This document shows positions 44,260 through 53,387 of a DNA stretch of 64,000 nt, in pieces (positions within the stretch are counted from its first letter, which is position 1; each line of letters starts with the position of its first letter). A model generated the notes under the pieces. It saw nothing but the letters and a program-made list of their open reading frames with translations, was not told where the DNA came from and ran no database searches. The stretch comes from Flavobacteriales bacterium (GTDB taxonomy: Bacteria > Bacteroidota > Bacteroidia > CAIKAF01), in contig JANWKT010000014.1 in the NCBI GenBank assembly GCA_025451235.1, positions 62,001 through 126,000 on the forward strand, in the 5' to 3' direction. Position numbers and translations under genes: made by a program.

Positions 44260-46131
44260 TTATTTTTCGCCCTGCATTAATTTTCTGATCAATGGAGTAA
44301 TCAATAGTAAAACTATTCCTGCAATCAATGCAAACCAAGCCAATTGCTTATATCCATTTGTGTACGAAATAAGTTTTTCCAGATTGGATACCTGTTCAAC
44401 AGAATAAATGGTTCTGTCTTCCATTCCATATTTATGAAGGCTGGTGTCTTTGGCATTACTAAATGCCGTTATTTCCGAAATAAAGACTTTTCCAGAATTA
44501 ACCATTTCCATCGAGGATGATTCGGCAATCAAAGAGGATTGTACAACTGCTGCCTTGGTAGATTGACCGCGGACCACTATTTTCCTCAGGTCCGCATAAT
44601 GAATAAATTCTTTAGGAAATTTTTTTGCATTGTCAATTGATTCCTGGGTAAACTCTGTTTTTGCTTCTTTTGGATGTGCAATTTGACCATATATTGTCAC
44701 CTGCTGGCTATCAATAGTTTCTTCAGTGATCATGAAATTAAAACTATTGTAGTCCTTTGGTACCATTGCTTCCACCGATTTGGTCTCAACCGTCATATTT
44801 GCTCCTAAGATCCCGGCAGCGTATTGGCCATAGGCACTTGCCAAAAACCACATGCCCATCATTAATCCCTGCATTTTATAGGGAGATAACTTGGTCATGA
44901 GGGATAGACCTATGGGAGATAAACATAACTCACCCAAGGTAATAATTAAATACGCCGCGGTAAAAATATCCAGAGAGGTCATACCATCTGAATCAGAGAA
45001 GTCGATGGTTATAAAAAATACATAAAACGCCAATGCAAGAAATAAAAATCCCAATCCAAATTTCACACCTGAATTAGGTTCCAATTTCTTTTTGTTGAGC
45101 CAAAGCCATAGGATCCCAATCAATGGGCTAAAAATGATCACAAAAATGGAATTTGAGGAATTATTCACCATGTTTGGATCTATATGAAATGTTCCAAGAA
45201 AATTGTCCTGGAGATTGTAATATGCGAACAAACTAAGTGAGCCTCCGCTTTGTTCAAAAAATGCCCAGAAAATAATGGAGAAAACAATGAAGATCAATGC
45301 TGCGATCAATTTTTTAATCTCTACCCACGAATATTTTCGCATTTCTATGACCAGAAAAACACATACAACCGGACCAATGATATACATGAACAGGTCGGTA
45401 TATTTTGTATTCGTTACCATTTGCAATATGAGTGGAATGGTAATCAACGACCCGATATAAGTGCTTATTTCTAAGGTGCGTTTTTTCGAAATAGACATTT
45501 CAGGTTTCAGTGGAGATAAACCAATGGGCCCTAAGGTTTTTTTGGTGAAAATGAAGATGATCAAGCTAATGGTCATTACAACACCCGTAGCGCCGAAAGC
45601 CAAACTCCATGAATGGTTTTTGCCCAATCCTATCATGATAATTCCTCCCAAAAATGCACCGAGGTTGATGCCAGAGTAGAATAATCCGAAACCGGCATCT
45701 CTTCTAGGATCCCCATCTTTATAAAGGGCTCCCACCATTGTGGAGATATTGGGTTTAAAAAAACCGGTACCGATAATATTAAAGCAAATGCCCAGGTAGA
45801 AAAATTCTTTTGGTGATACAGCAATGATAAAACTTCCTACGATCATTAACAGGCCACCCCAAAACAACGACTTTCTGAATCCGAGAATTTTATCGGCAAA
45901 TAAACCTCCTACAAAAGTGAATGCGTAAACAAATGCTTGTATAGCCCCGTACCGAAGATTGGCTGATTTTTCGTCGATGGCCAATTGTGAAACCATGAAC
46001 ACAACCAGCATTCCCCTCATTCCATAGAAACAAAACCTTTCCCACATTTCAGACAAGAACAAATACCAAAGTTGCCTTGGATATTTGCCCTTAAAATTCT
46101 GTATACTGGCTAATTGCTCTTCTGGAGTCAA
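44260..46131 (-). CDS. POT-family peptide transporter 2
   Basis: A 623-residue proton-coupled peptide transporter with EMWERFCFYGM near residue 30 and LFYSGINLGAF near 151. Compared with canonical bacterial POTs (about 450-500) it is much longer, because a roughly 130-residue hydrophilic stretch (about 450-590, with many K/E/S/T) lies just before the last helix, on the periplasmic side. Sits 31 bases from POT3 and has a terminator directly downstream, so POT3 and POT2 may be cotranscribed while POT1 has its own start. Substrate inferred as di/tripeptides. Confidence 0.93.
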   Translation of the reverse strand: MTPEEQLASIQNFKGKYPRQLWYLFLSEMWERFCFYGMRGMLVVFMVSQLAIDEKSANLRYGAIQAFVYAFTFVGGLFADKILGFRKSLFWGGLLMIVGSFIIAVSPKEFFYLGICFNIIGTGFFKPNISTMVGALYKDGDPRRDAGFGLFYSGINLGAFLGGIIMIGLGKNHSWSLAFGATGVVMTISLIIFIFTKKTLGPIGLSPLKPEMSISKKRTLEISTYIGSLITIPLILQMVTNTKYTDLFMYIIGPVVCVFLVIEMRKYSWVEIKKLIAALIFIVFSIIFWAFFEQSGGSLSLFAYYNLQDNFLGTFHIDPNMVNNSSNSIFVIIFSPLIGILWLWLNKKKLEPNSGVKFGLGFLFLALAFYVFFITIDFSDSDGMTSLDIFTAAYLIITLGELCLSPIGLSLMTKLSPYKMQGLMMGMWFLASAYGQYAAGILGANMTVETKSVEAMVPKDYNSFNFMITEETIDSQQVTIYGQIAHPKEAKTEFTQESIDNAKKFPKEFIHYADLRKIVVRGQSTKAAVVQSSLIAESSSMEMVNSGKVFISEITAFSNAKDTSLHKYGMEDRTIYSVEQVSNLEKLISYTNGYKQLAWFALIAGIVLLLITPLIRKLMQGEK

Positions 46132-46162
46132 AGTATAAGTTTTGAGGTTAGTTACACCGGTT

Positions 46163-48061
46163 TTATCTTACTCCGTGCATCATTTTTTTCAACAAAGGAG
46201 TTAATAGAAATAAAACCACCGATGCTGCACCGCAGAGAACTACAAACACCATAAAGAACTCGAACAGGTTATGGATGGTTTGTCCGCCAAATTTCGGATA
46301 CTTCACAGTAACAATTTGCTGATCTGCGATGAGCTTAAATTCGTCAGGAGTAAAGGTGGTATCCTGGGCTTTATAAGTATTTACAAAAACGGCACCTTTT
46401 TTTTCTGCTTCCGACTTTTCGTTATTCATTTTAACGATATTCTCGTATTTTTCTTTGAAGTTCAGGTTATTTTCTTTCGCCTTTTTCTGATCGATCTTAC
46501 CCACTTTCATTTGAGCAAGATAAAATAACTCTTCACCTGTTGCCTGCTTTCCATCGAGAATAGCCTGAAGATCTATATTCTTTTTTGTTGCTTCTATATA
46601 TTTTTCACTTGTAGGTGGAAGGATAGAACCCAACGTTCCTGCTAATGCATAACCGGAAGCATTGGAAAGAAAAAATACACCGTAAAGCAAGGAGGCAAAT
46701 CTTTTAGGTGAAAGTTTCCCCACAAGTGATAAGCCGATGGGAGACAAACAAAGTTCTCCAAGAGTTTGTATAAAATAAAGTAAGATGAGCCATTTAATGG
46801 CTAGCAATCCGTTGGTGCCAAGATATTTTACATTGTAAGCGATGATAAAATAACTAATGGCAATCAACAATAATCCTATTGCCTGCTTAACCGGTGAAAG
46901 TGGTTCTTTCCCTCTTTTTCTCAAGGAGTCCCATAACATACTAAAAGGGATAGCAAGAATGACAACAAACAGGCCATTAAAGATCTGTACCATCGAAGGA
47001 GGCATGTTCCAGCCAAATATGTTCCGGTCGGTTTGGTTATCTGCAATAAAGGTGAGTGAAGAACCCGCTTGTTCGAATGCCGCCCAAAAGAAAATAATGA
47101 AAAAAGAAACGATATATATAACCCATATTCTTTGCCGTTCAACTTTGGTTAAACTCTTATCAGATAAAATAAGCCCTGCCAATGTTAAACCGCTTGAATA
47201 AATAAGGGAATAAATAACATTTTGACCTAACAAAAAGAACATGGTACAACCCAAACCGAGGAAAGCAAATATCGAAATGATCAATGATTTTGTAGTAAAC
47301 TTTGCTTTTTGTGCTTCACCTTCTTCAAATTGTGAACCATCGCTTTTAGAAGGGAGACCTCCCAAAGGTTTGCCGTCTGGGGTAACAACGTATTTGTTTT
47401 TGAGAGCTAGAAAGATCAGGGAGCCCAAGATCATTGCAAGTCCCGCTGCTAAAAATCCCCATTTGAAAGCATGTATATCTCTTACTTGCTCAATTCCCTT
47501 AACCCCATTCCGAACAACTTCTACAGAATTCGTAACGTCGCCAATCAAGGGACAAAAATATTGACTCAGTAAAGCCCCTATATTAATACCCATGTAGAAA
47601 ATGGTAAAGGCTGAATCTAGTTTGCTTTTATTTTCTTTTGGGTATAGGCTACCCACCATACTTGAAATATTTGGTTTGAAAAAACCATTTCCGAAAACGA
47701 TCACTCCTAAGGCAACCCACATCAAAGTCTTGGCAAGTTCTAAATTGGATGCAAATACGCTTGCACTGGTGAATAGGAGCAATTGGCCAATGGCCATTAA
47801 TGTTCCACCTAATAAAATACAATTTCTGTTGCCTAAAAATCTATCTGAAATGAAACCACCCAGCATTGGGGTTAAATAGCACAACCCAAGAAAGCCTCCG
47901 TATATTAAGGATGCCTCGGCATTACCAAACATTAATGAATTAACCATGAACAAGGTAAGAATGGCTCTCATTCCGTAGAAGTTGAATCTTTCCCACATTT
48001 CTGTTCCAAAGAGGACCCAAAGGCCCTTAGGATGTCCCTTTTTTGCAGCTATTTCATTCAT
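46163..48061 (-). CDS. POT-family peptide transporter 3
   Basis: A 632-residue member of the same family, with EMWERFNFYGM near residue 21 and IFYMGINIGAL near 149. It carries the same type of extended hydrophilic insert before the last helix (about 480-595, rich in K/E/N), though its sequence is unrelated to that of POT2. It is the upstream gene of the tandem trio. The intergenic space upstream contains several repeat hairpins and the 3' end of the DPP4 gene, in the same orientation. Likely di/tripeptide uptake. Confidence 0.93.
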   Translation of the reverse strand: MNEIAAKKGHPKGLWVLFGTEMWERFNFYGMRAILTLFMVNSLMFGNAEASLIYGGFLGLCYLTPMLGGFISDRFLGNRNCILLGGTLMAIGQLLLFTSASVFASNLELAKTLMWVALGVIVFGNGFFKPNISSMVGSLYPKENKSKLDSAFTIFYMGINIGALLSQYFCPLIGDVTNSVEVVRNGVKGIEQVRDIHAFKWGFLAAGLAMILGSLIFLALKNKYVVTPDGKPLGGLPSKSDGSQFEEGEAQKAKFTTKSLIISIFAFLGLGCTMFFLLGQNVIYSLIYSSGLTLAGLILSDKSLTKVERQRIWVIYIVSFFIIFFWAAFEQAGSSLTFIADNQTDRNIFGWNMPPSMVQIFNGLFVVILAIPFSMLWDSLRKRGKEPLSPVKQAIGLLLIAISYFIIAYNVKYLGTNGLLAIKWLILLYFIQTLGELCLSPIGLSLVGKLSPKRFASLLYGVFFLSNASGYALAGTLGSILPPTSEKYIEATKKNIDLQAILDGKQATGEELFYLAQMKVGKIDQKKAKENNLNFKEKYENIVKMNNEKSEAEKKGAVFVNTYKAQDTTFTPDEFKLIADQQIVTVKYPKFGGQTIHNLFEFFMVFVVLCGAASVVLFLLTPLLKKMMHGVR

Positions 48062-48115
48062 AGTATAGTTTTTTATGTTCTGCTAATGTATAAAATGTTT
48101 TCATACAACCAATTC

Positions 48116-48130
48116 GCAGCCGTTGGCTGC
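48116..48130. repeat. Perfect GCAGCC/GGCTGC hairpin upstream of POT3
   Basis: GCAGCC-GTT-GGCTGC, a 6-bp stem with a three-base loop, opens the 368-bp gene-free spacer upstream of POT3 (48062-48429). No clear TAnnTTTG element was seen in that spacer on the minus strand. Confidence 0.5.
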
Positions 48131-48246
48131 AAGGTTTGAGGTTTGAGGTTCGAAGTTTGACCTCGGATTTTTAGCAGGGGGTTGGAGGCTCTGAAGTTGT
48201 TAAAACGGTTGTCAAACCTCAAATTTTCGAACATCAAACCATCAAG
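48131..48246. repeat. Inverted heptad repeat (GGTTTGA units)
   Basis: The left arm (48131-48162) is a run of 7-base units AGGTTTG, AGGTTTG, AGGTTCG, AAGTTTG. The right arm (48212-48246) is the reverse-complement run CAAACCT, CAAATTT, TCGAACA, TCAAACC. They could fold into a long imperfect hairpin. It belongs to the same class as 41095-41180 and 48345-48431. Confidence 0.75.
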
Positions 48247-48344
48247 ATAGCCCGGCCTTTGCAGTTATTGACCATCGAAAGCTTGTCGATATTATGTAGA
48301 TATCTTTGAGGATCAAATGACTTGATCGCCCATTAAAATGGTGA

Positions 48345-48431
48345 TTGGTAACCTGTAATTGGTAACCTGTAACCAGTAATCCTTCTTGGGTTATTTCCCA
48401 GTTGCTAATTACCGATTACCATTTACCAATT
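48345..48431. repeat. Inverted heptad repeat (TGGTAAC units)
   Basis: The left arm (48345-48380) splits into exact 7-base units TGGTAAC, CTGTAAT, TGGTAAC, CTGTAAC, CAGTAAT. The right arm (48404-48431) contains the complementary ATTACC/GATTACC/TTTACC runs. It differs in unit sequence from its neighbour at 48131-48246 but has the same period and inverted layout. The right arm touches the DPP4 stop codon. Confidence 0.75.
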
Positions 48432-50559
48432 ATAAATTCGTTTTGATAAAATTGGTCATCTTGGTGTATAAATGGATGCGTGTATTGCCTCCATATATTC
48501 CATGGTTTTTATCAGGATAAATAAACAGGTCGAACTGCTTATTCGATTTGACCATGGCATTGATGAGTTCGGCTGAATTTTGCCAATGTACATTGTCGTC
48601 AGCTGTGCCATGCACCAATAAGAAATTTCCTTTTAACTGATCGGCATAGGCGGTGGGGGCATTGGCATCATATCCCGTAGGATTTGATTCTTTGGTACCC
48701 ATATACCTTTCTGTATAAATGCTATCATAGAATTTCCAATTGCTTACCGGAGCAACGGCAATGGCAGTTTTAAATACCTCTGCACCACGTGTAATGCATA
48801 AACTGGTCATATACCCTCCATAACTCCAACCAAAAATCCCTATCCTGGTTTTATCAACATACCCCAACGTTCCTAAATATTTAGCTGCATCGATCTGGTC
48901 ATCCACTTCCAGTTTACCCAATTGTTTATAGGTAACTGTTCTGAAATCGCGACCACGTGCCCCTGTTCCACGGTTATCCACACAGGCGATCATATAACCT
49001 TGCTGTGCCAGCATCTGGAACCAAATATAATTAGGTCCCTGCCATTCGTCTATTACTTCCTGCGAACCAGGACCTCCATAAACATACATGAAAACAGGAT
49101 ACTTCTTTTTCGGATTGAAATCGGCGGGCTTGATCATATATCCGTTCAGTACTGTTCCTTCTGAATTTTTAAAAGTGAAAAATTCAGGGGCATTGATCCC
49201 GGTAGCTTTTAACCGATCATTCACGGCAGAATTATCTACCAGCTTTCTTACTTCGGTTCCGGCGATATCATACAAAGTAATATTTGCTGGAGTCGCTAAT
49301 GTAGAATGGGTAACAATATAATATTGAAAATTGTTGGTAAACTCAACCCGGTTCACTCCTTTGTTCTTCGTTAGCTTGGTCTTATTTTGTCCATCCAATG
49401 AAATAGAATAAGCATGCCTTTCCATCGGTGAAACTTCGGCGGATTCATAATAAATAACATTTTTTGTTTCGTCCACTCCATATACATCGGTTACATCCCA
49501 ATTGCCAGTGGTGATCTGGGTCATTAATTTACCCGTTTGATCATATCGGTAAAGATGATTGTATCCATCTCTTTCACTGAGCCAGATAAAACCACCATCT
49601 TTTAGCACTCTCATATGGTCATTGATCTCCAGATAGCATGGAGCTGTTTCCTGCAGCCATAATGATACGGTAAATTTGGCCGCGTTTACCTTGTTGATCT
49701 TTAAATCATTTTGTAACCTGTTCATGGTATAAACCAATAGGTCTCCTGCACCAGCCCATTTGATCCTGGGAACGTATTCGTATTCCGGAAGCCCACTTAC
49801 CTTTTTCGATTTCTTTGCTTTGACATCATAAATATGAACGGTTACCACCGAATTTTTTTCCCCTACTTTAGGATACTTGAATTCATAATCATGTGGGTAT
49901 AACTCCCCTTCGAACATAGCCATTTCAAATTTGGGTACAGAAGTTTCATCAAACCTTACAAAAGCAATTTTTTTACCATCTGGACTCCACTCGAATGCTC
50001 TTACCAATACCAATTCCTCTTCGTATACCCAATCCCCTTGACCATTGATGATGGTATTGATTTTACCATCCTTGGTTGCTTGTGTTTCTTTTTGGGTAGC
50101 CAGGTCATAAATAAAAATATTGTTATCGGCCACATAAGCCACCTGGGTAGCAGCAGGATTAAATGTAGCACTCATGATCTTGTTATGCTTGGGTAAAGAA
50201 GTAACTTTTTGGGTTGCTACATCATATACATGGTAATATCCTTTGCTGGAATGCCTATATATTTGTTCGCTTTCGGTGCTGATAAGAATTTTTGATTCAT
50301 CCTCACTAAAACTATAATCGTCAACTTCCAAAGCTCCGAAAGTAAATTCACCTACTTTATTTCCTGTTTTATAGTCGTACTTAATTACGCCTGTTTTTTC
50401 CTGAACCGTGTAGTTGAGACCATCATTCATTGAATTAAGACCGTAGAGAGATTTAGGATAATAATCACGGCTTTTCCAAATATCTTCAAGGGTGATGCTC
50501 TTTTGAGCGAAGGTGGTTTGAACAATTATAAAGCCAATGAGTACCGCAAGTTTTTTCAT
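48430..50559 (-). CDS. Dipeptidyl peptidase IV-type S9 peptidase
   Basis: A 709-residue exported serine peptidase with a signal peptide ending near TTFAQ. The beta-propeller contains the YEEEL motif (Glu-Glu pair that holds the substrate amino terminus, near residue 180). The alpha/beta-hydrolase domain carries the triad Ser579 (GWSYGG), Asp654 (HGTADDNV) and His686 (DKNHGI). All diagnostic DPP4 elements are present. It should release N-terminal X-Pro/X-Ala dipeptides in the periplasm. Placement upstream of three POT transporters in the same orientation strongly suggests a peptide-use locus. Confidence 0.95.
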   Translation of the reverse strand: MKKLAVLIGFIIVQTTFAQKSITLEDIWKSRDYYPKSLYGLNSMNDGLNYTVQEKTGVIKYDYKTGNKVGEFTFGALEVDDYSFSEDESKILISTESEQIYRHSSKGYYHVYDVATQKVTSLPKHNKIMSATFNPAATQVAYVADNNIFIYDLATQKETQATKDGKINTIINGQGDWVYEEELVLVRAFEWSPDGKKIAFVRFDETSVPKFEMAMFEGELYPHDYEFKYPKVGEKNSVVTVHIYDVKAKKSKKVSGLPEYEYVPRIKWAGAGDLLVYTMNRLQNDLKINKVNAAKFTVSLWLQETAPCYLEINDHMRVLKDGGFIWLSERDGYNHLYRYDQTGKLMTQITTGNWDVTDVYGVDETKNVIYYESAEVSPMERHAYSISLDGQNKTKLTKNKGVNRVEFTNNFQYYIVTHSTLATPANITLYDIAGTEVRKLVDNSAVNDRLKATGINAPEFFTFKNSEGTVLNGYMIKPADFNPKKKYPVFMYVYGGPGSQEVIDEWQGPNYIWFQMLAQQGYMIACVDNRGTGARGRDFRTVTYKQLGKLEVDDQIDAAKYLGTLGYVDKTRIGIFGWSYGGYMTSLCITRGAEVFKTAIAVAPVSNWKFYDSIYTERYMGTKESNPTGYDANAPTAYADQLKGNFLLVHGTADDNVHWQNSAELINAMVKSNKQFDLFIYPDKNHGIYGGNTRIHLYTKMTNFIKTNL

Positions 50560-50689
50560 GGTGAATCGTTTAGTGAGTTACGAAAATAACATATATATAG
50601 ATATATGGCATTTTAACAACTGCAAAAAACCCTTAAAATGGGGTGGAGGTGTGGCCTAGGCTCGCATCCCTGTTGGTCTTTCTTTCCCT

Positions 50690-50790
50690 CTTTCCGCGTG
50701 GTAATTAGTTCCCACGGATTCGCTTTGCACCTCATCTGAAATCTGCGGGAACTATAAACCTGCTAAGCCTAGCGCAGCAGGAAAACTCAC
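50690..50790. repeat. Structured spacer between DPP4 and the GIN-barrel gene
   Basis: The roughly 300-bp gap (50560-50858) holds an imperfect hairpin GTTCCCACGGAT/ATCTGCGGGAAC (50708-50719 with 50740-50751) and a perfect CCTGCT/AGCAGG hairpin (50759-50781), both GC-richer than the surroundings. No open reading frame is supported here. Confidence 0.55.
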
Positions 50791-50802
50791 AATCAAAAAA
50801 CA

Positions 50803-50829
50803 AAAGACCCCCATCAGAAGGAGGTCTTT
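50803..50829 (-). terminator. Intrinsic terminator downstream of the GIN-barrel gene
   Basis: AAAGACC-cCC/GG-aGGTCTTT hairpin with a 7-base loop and flanking A/T tracts, about 30 bases after the GIN-barrel stop on the minus strand. Confidence 0.7.
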
Positions 50830-50858
50830 GCTGTAATAAAACACCACGAAAAATAGCG

Positions 50859-52319
50859 TTACCAGCTAAGCAAGGTTACACCCAGCGTAAAAGGATACAG
50901 ATTTGGGTTCTGACCCCGGAACATAGGTGTAAACTGATAACTGGCATATATGCTGAAGAACGAATATTTAATGCGGACCATAGCCGTTGCTGTAAAAGTC
51001 TCGAGGTTAAAATCATCGAATTTTTCCTCTTTTACATCATAACTATTTTCGGTATAGGTAATCCTGCTGCTGCTTCCTGTTTTAATTCCACCCACTACTC
51101 CGAAGGTAAAATTGAATTGCTGGCGATGTCTGGCTGTTTTTTTGGTTCTGAGGTTAAAGAAAATAGGAATATTAAAATATTGAACGGCTAACCTGCTGCG
51201 ATTGATGCTATGCAAGCTATCAGTAGTGGCTATAATAGGTGTAGTAAAGGTTTGACCTGGATAATCGTCCGCTTCCTCCAGCATTATTTTTTGAGCAAAT
51301 GCATAATGCTGAAAATCCCAGCCCATTCCTGTAACAATATTGAATACATTTTTTATCAGGTTGAACCTCCATTCGAAAAAATTCAATCTTACATGTGCAT
51401 TCCTTCCATAATTCATTTCCATAAAATTATAATCTCCCTGTGGTTGGAGATCAAATCCATTGCTCATATCTACCAAACCATCTACACCTAGGTCAAGTCC
51501 CATCCAAACCAGGTCCTGGTGCATTCTTCCTCCACCGAACATATCACGTGGACTTGCCGCAAATCTTTTTTTGCGTTTCTTGTCTGTACTATCATTGTCA
51601 TTGTAGTTATAATTATAGTTGTAATTATAATTATATGTTTTATCAGGATTGTATTGTCTTACGTCGGACTCACCGGAGGTATTAACGTTGATTTTTGCTG
51701 GGACTGATTTATAGTATACATCGGAGGCACCTGAAGCCACCACGTTTAATTCATCACTCACATCAACGGTAGCATCGCTGGCTCCTGAAAGAGTTAGGTT
51801 CATGGTTTTTGCTGGAAACTCAAGCAACCTTAATTCGGAGCTTCCTGAGGCGACCCCCATTACATGAGTGGCAGATCCTGTGAGCTTGATACTTGAAGCA
51901 CCGGTGGCAGTGAGATTTGCTTTTTCGGCAATAATATTGCCTTTTAATTCACTGCTTCCACTTACAGCAATATTGATATCCGGGATGGAAAACTCATCAT
52001 TGATCTTTACATCGCTTGCACCGGTTACCGTAATGTTTTTTAAGTTATTGGTGTAGATCTCGATCACACAGTTCTCCAATTGGTAATTTCCTTTACCAGG
52101 AGTAATGGAAGTCCCGTTTGGACCAGGGGTAACAACAACTGCCTCCGGATTAAATTTTTCTCCTTTGATAATCACTTTGGCCTGATCCGATTTATATATG
52201 ACCACAGGGATACTGGTATTTATGGATAGGTTTTCCGTAGAAGTAATTGGGATCTCGGTTTGGGCCTGAAGAAGGATGTTACTTATGAGTACAATAAAAA
52301 ATAAGGTATACTTTTTCAT
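50859..52319 (-). CDS. GIN-domain (DUF2807) protein fused to outer-membrane beta-barrel
   Basis: A 486-residue exported protein (signal ending near LLQAQ). Residues about 40-215 form a right-handed-beta GIN-like region with repeated ASD/ASS/SGSSEL motifs (TGASDVKIN, SGSSELKGN, TGASSIKLT, SGASDATVD). A YN-repeat linker (about 227-241) follows, then a basic stretch, then a C-terminal beta-barrel-like region to the end (aromatic belts, terminal PFTLGVTLLSW, ending in W). A GIN domain fused to a barrel in one chain is unusual. It is under the ECF sigma/anti-sigma genes just upstream. Role unknown; envelope stress is possible. Confidence 0.8.
   Translation of the reverse strand: MKKYTLFFIVLISNILLQAQTEIPITSTENLSINTSIPVVIYKSDQAKVIIKGEKFNPEAVVVTPGPNGTSITPGKGNYQLENCVIEIYTNNLKNITVTGASDVKINDEFSIPDINIAVSGSSELKGNIIAEKANLTATGASSIKLTGSATHVMGVASGSSELRLLEFPAKTMNLTLSGASDATVDVSDELNVVASGASDVYYKSVPAKINVNTSGESDVRQYNPDKTYNYNYNYNYNYNDNDSTDKKRKKRFAASPRDMFGGGRMHQDLVWMGLDLGVDGLVDMSNGFDLQPQGDYNFMEMNYGRNAHVRLNFFEWRFNLIKNVFNIVTGMGWDFQHYAFAQKIMLEEADDYPGQTFTTPIIATTDSLHSINRSRLAVQYFNIPIFFNLRTKKTARHRQQFNFTFGVVGGIKTGSSSRITYTENSYDVKEEKFDDFNLETFTATAMVRIKYSFFSIYASYQFTPMFRGQNPNLYPFTLGVTLLSW
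51599..51640. repeat. Tyr-Asn codon repeat (microsatellite-like) in the GIN-barrel gene
   Basis: A run of alternating TAT/TAC and AAT/AAC codons on the minus strand encodes a (YN) repeat of about seven units. The run sits at the linker between the GIN region and the barrel. It could vary in length by slippage; six-base steps would keep the frame. Confidence 0.7.
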
Positions 52320-52364
52320 GTTCTTTGTTTTGAGTATGACGGACTGCTAACTTAAATGTTACAA

Positions 52365-53387
52365 TTAATTTCTGCTTTTTGCAGAAAAAATAGGGGAGGT
52401 GAACTTTACCCTTTTGGATTTACCGTTTTCATCTCTATCGACCTTTAATACCCATTTATCCTCTTCCTGGTTGTTCTTGAACACCGAGAAGGTGGCATTT
52501 ACATAATCCTCAATATAGGTTTGATCACCGGAGAATATTTTATTGAACAATCCTTTTTTCCTAGGACCATTTTCAGCCAATTCTTCTTGGATAGCTGGCT
52601 CGCTGTGCTCAATGGAAGGAATGGGTTGGAGGGCAAGCTCTACCGTTCTTTGAGGATTGATGTTTTCGTGTACCTGAACAGTTTTTACAGATACCATTTC
52701 AACGGGAGTGGATCTTTCTTGATGTGCTTTTGGGCCTTCACTATTTTTGATCAACTCTTTTTGAGGGTTCAGGTGGTTGTTGGTAAACTGGTTGTTATTG
52801 ATCTCCGGAGCATTATTTTTTATAGCGGTCTTATTTATTTCAATTCGGTGGGTACTGATGAAGGCAGATGCATTGGAGGAGTCGGATGGCCAAAGGACCC
52901 ATACACCCACTAATAATAAAATCGCTACCGCCGCCGACATGGGCCAATAGAAAGGAACTGCAGGGCGTGATCTTTTGATGAGATCTTTTTTATATGGATA
53001 TTGAATCGATGGATCAGCTAACAATTTTGTGGAAGCGTAAATATCAAATTCATTCTTCAAGGCGGGATTGATTGATAAGAATGATTGAAGCTCCGTTTGC
53101 TCCGCAGAGCTTAATAAACCTTCTATATTACCAATAAAATATTCCGTAAAATTATTTTGGTGGATATGTGGGGTAGGGGTAATCACTATTTGTAGCTGGT
53201 CTTTTGAATACAACTCTACATTCTCAGGTTCTAAAGAAAATTCTTCCAGTTCATCTAAATAGGTATCCAGCAAAGTAGGATGTTGCTGTAAAAAAACTTC
53301 AGCAGCATGCATATCCTCAGCATTCAAGGAAGCCTCGATATAGGCTTCTATCCATTCTTTATAATTATGTATGCTGCAATTGATCAT
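52365..53387 (-). CDS. Putative anti-sigma factor
   Basis: A 340-residue protein with a single transmembrane helix (about residues 148-166), an N-terminal cytoplasmic region of about 140 residues and a periplasmic C-terminal region rich in E/P/N. The N-terminal part has helix-rich repeats like those of ECF anti-sigma domains (EAYIEASLNAED, LLSSAEQTELQSFL) but no zinc-binding His/Cys motif. Its start overlaps the sigma factor stop by 4 bases (ATGA). Context gives the call; the sequence alone would be a membrane protein of unknown function. Confidence 0.7.
   Translation of the reverse strand: MINCSIHNYKEWIEAYIEASLNAEDMHAAEVFLQQHPTLLDTYLDELEEFSLEPENVELYSKDQLQIVITPTPHIHQNNFTEYFIGNIEGLLSSAEQTELQSFLSINPALKNEFDIYASTKLLADPSIQYPYKKDLIKRSRPAVPFYWPMSAAVAILLLVGVWVLWPSDSSNASAFISTHRIEINKTAIKNNAPEINNNQFTNNHLNPQKELIKNSEGPKAHQERSTPVEMVSVKTVQVHENINPQRTVELALQPIPSIEHSEPAIQEELAENGPRKKGLFNKIFSGDQTYIEDYVNATFSVFKNNQEEDKWVLKVDRDENGKSKRVKFTSPIFSAKSRN

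Noticed and set aside
42514-48061. Mobile element explanation for three tandem transporters
   Set aside because: No transposase or insertion-sequence ends were found; duplication with divergence explains them better.
41095-48431. CRISPR-like arrays
   Set aside because: The heptad repeats are too short, vary in sequence and lack regular spacers; no cas genes are present.
51519-51707. Very hydrophobic plus-strand open frame (VIIVVII-type)
   Set aside because: It is the antisense of the YN-coding repeat and part of the GIN-barrel gene, so hydrophobicity is a by-product.
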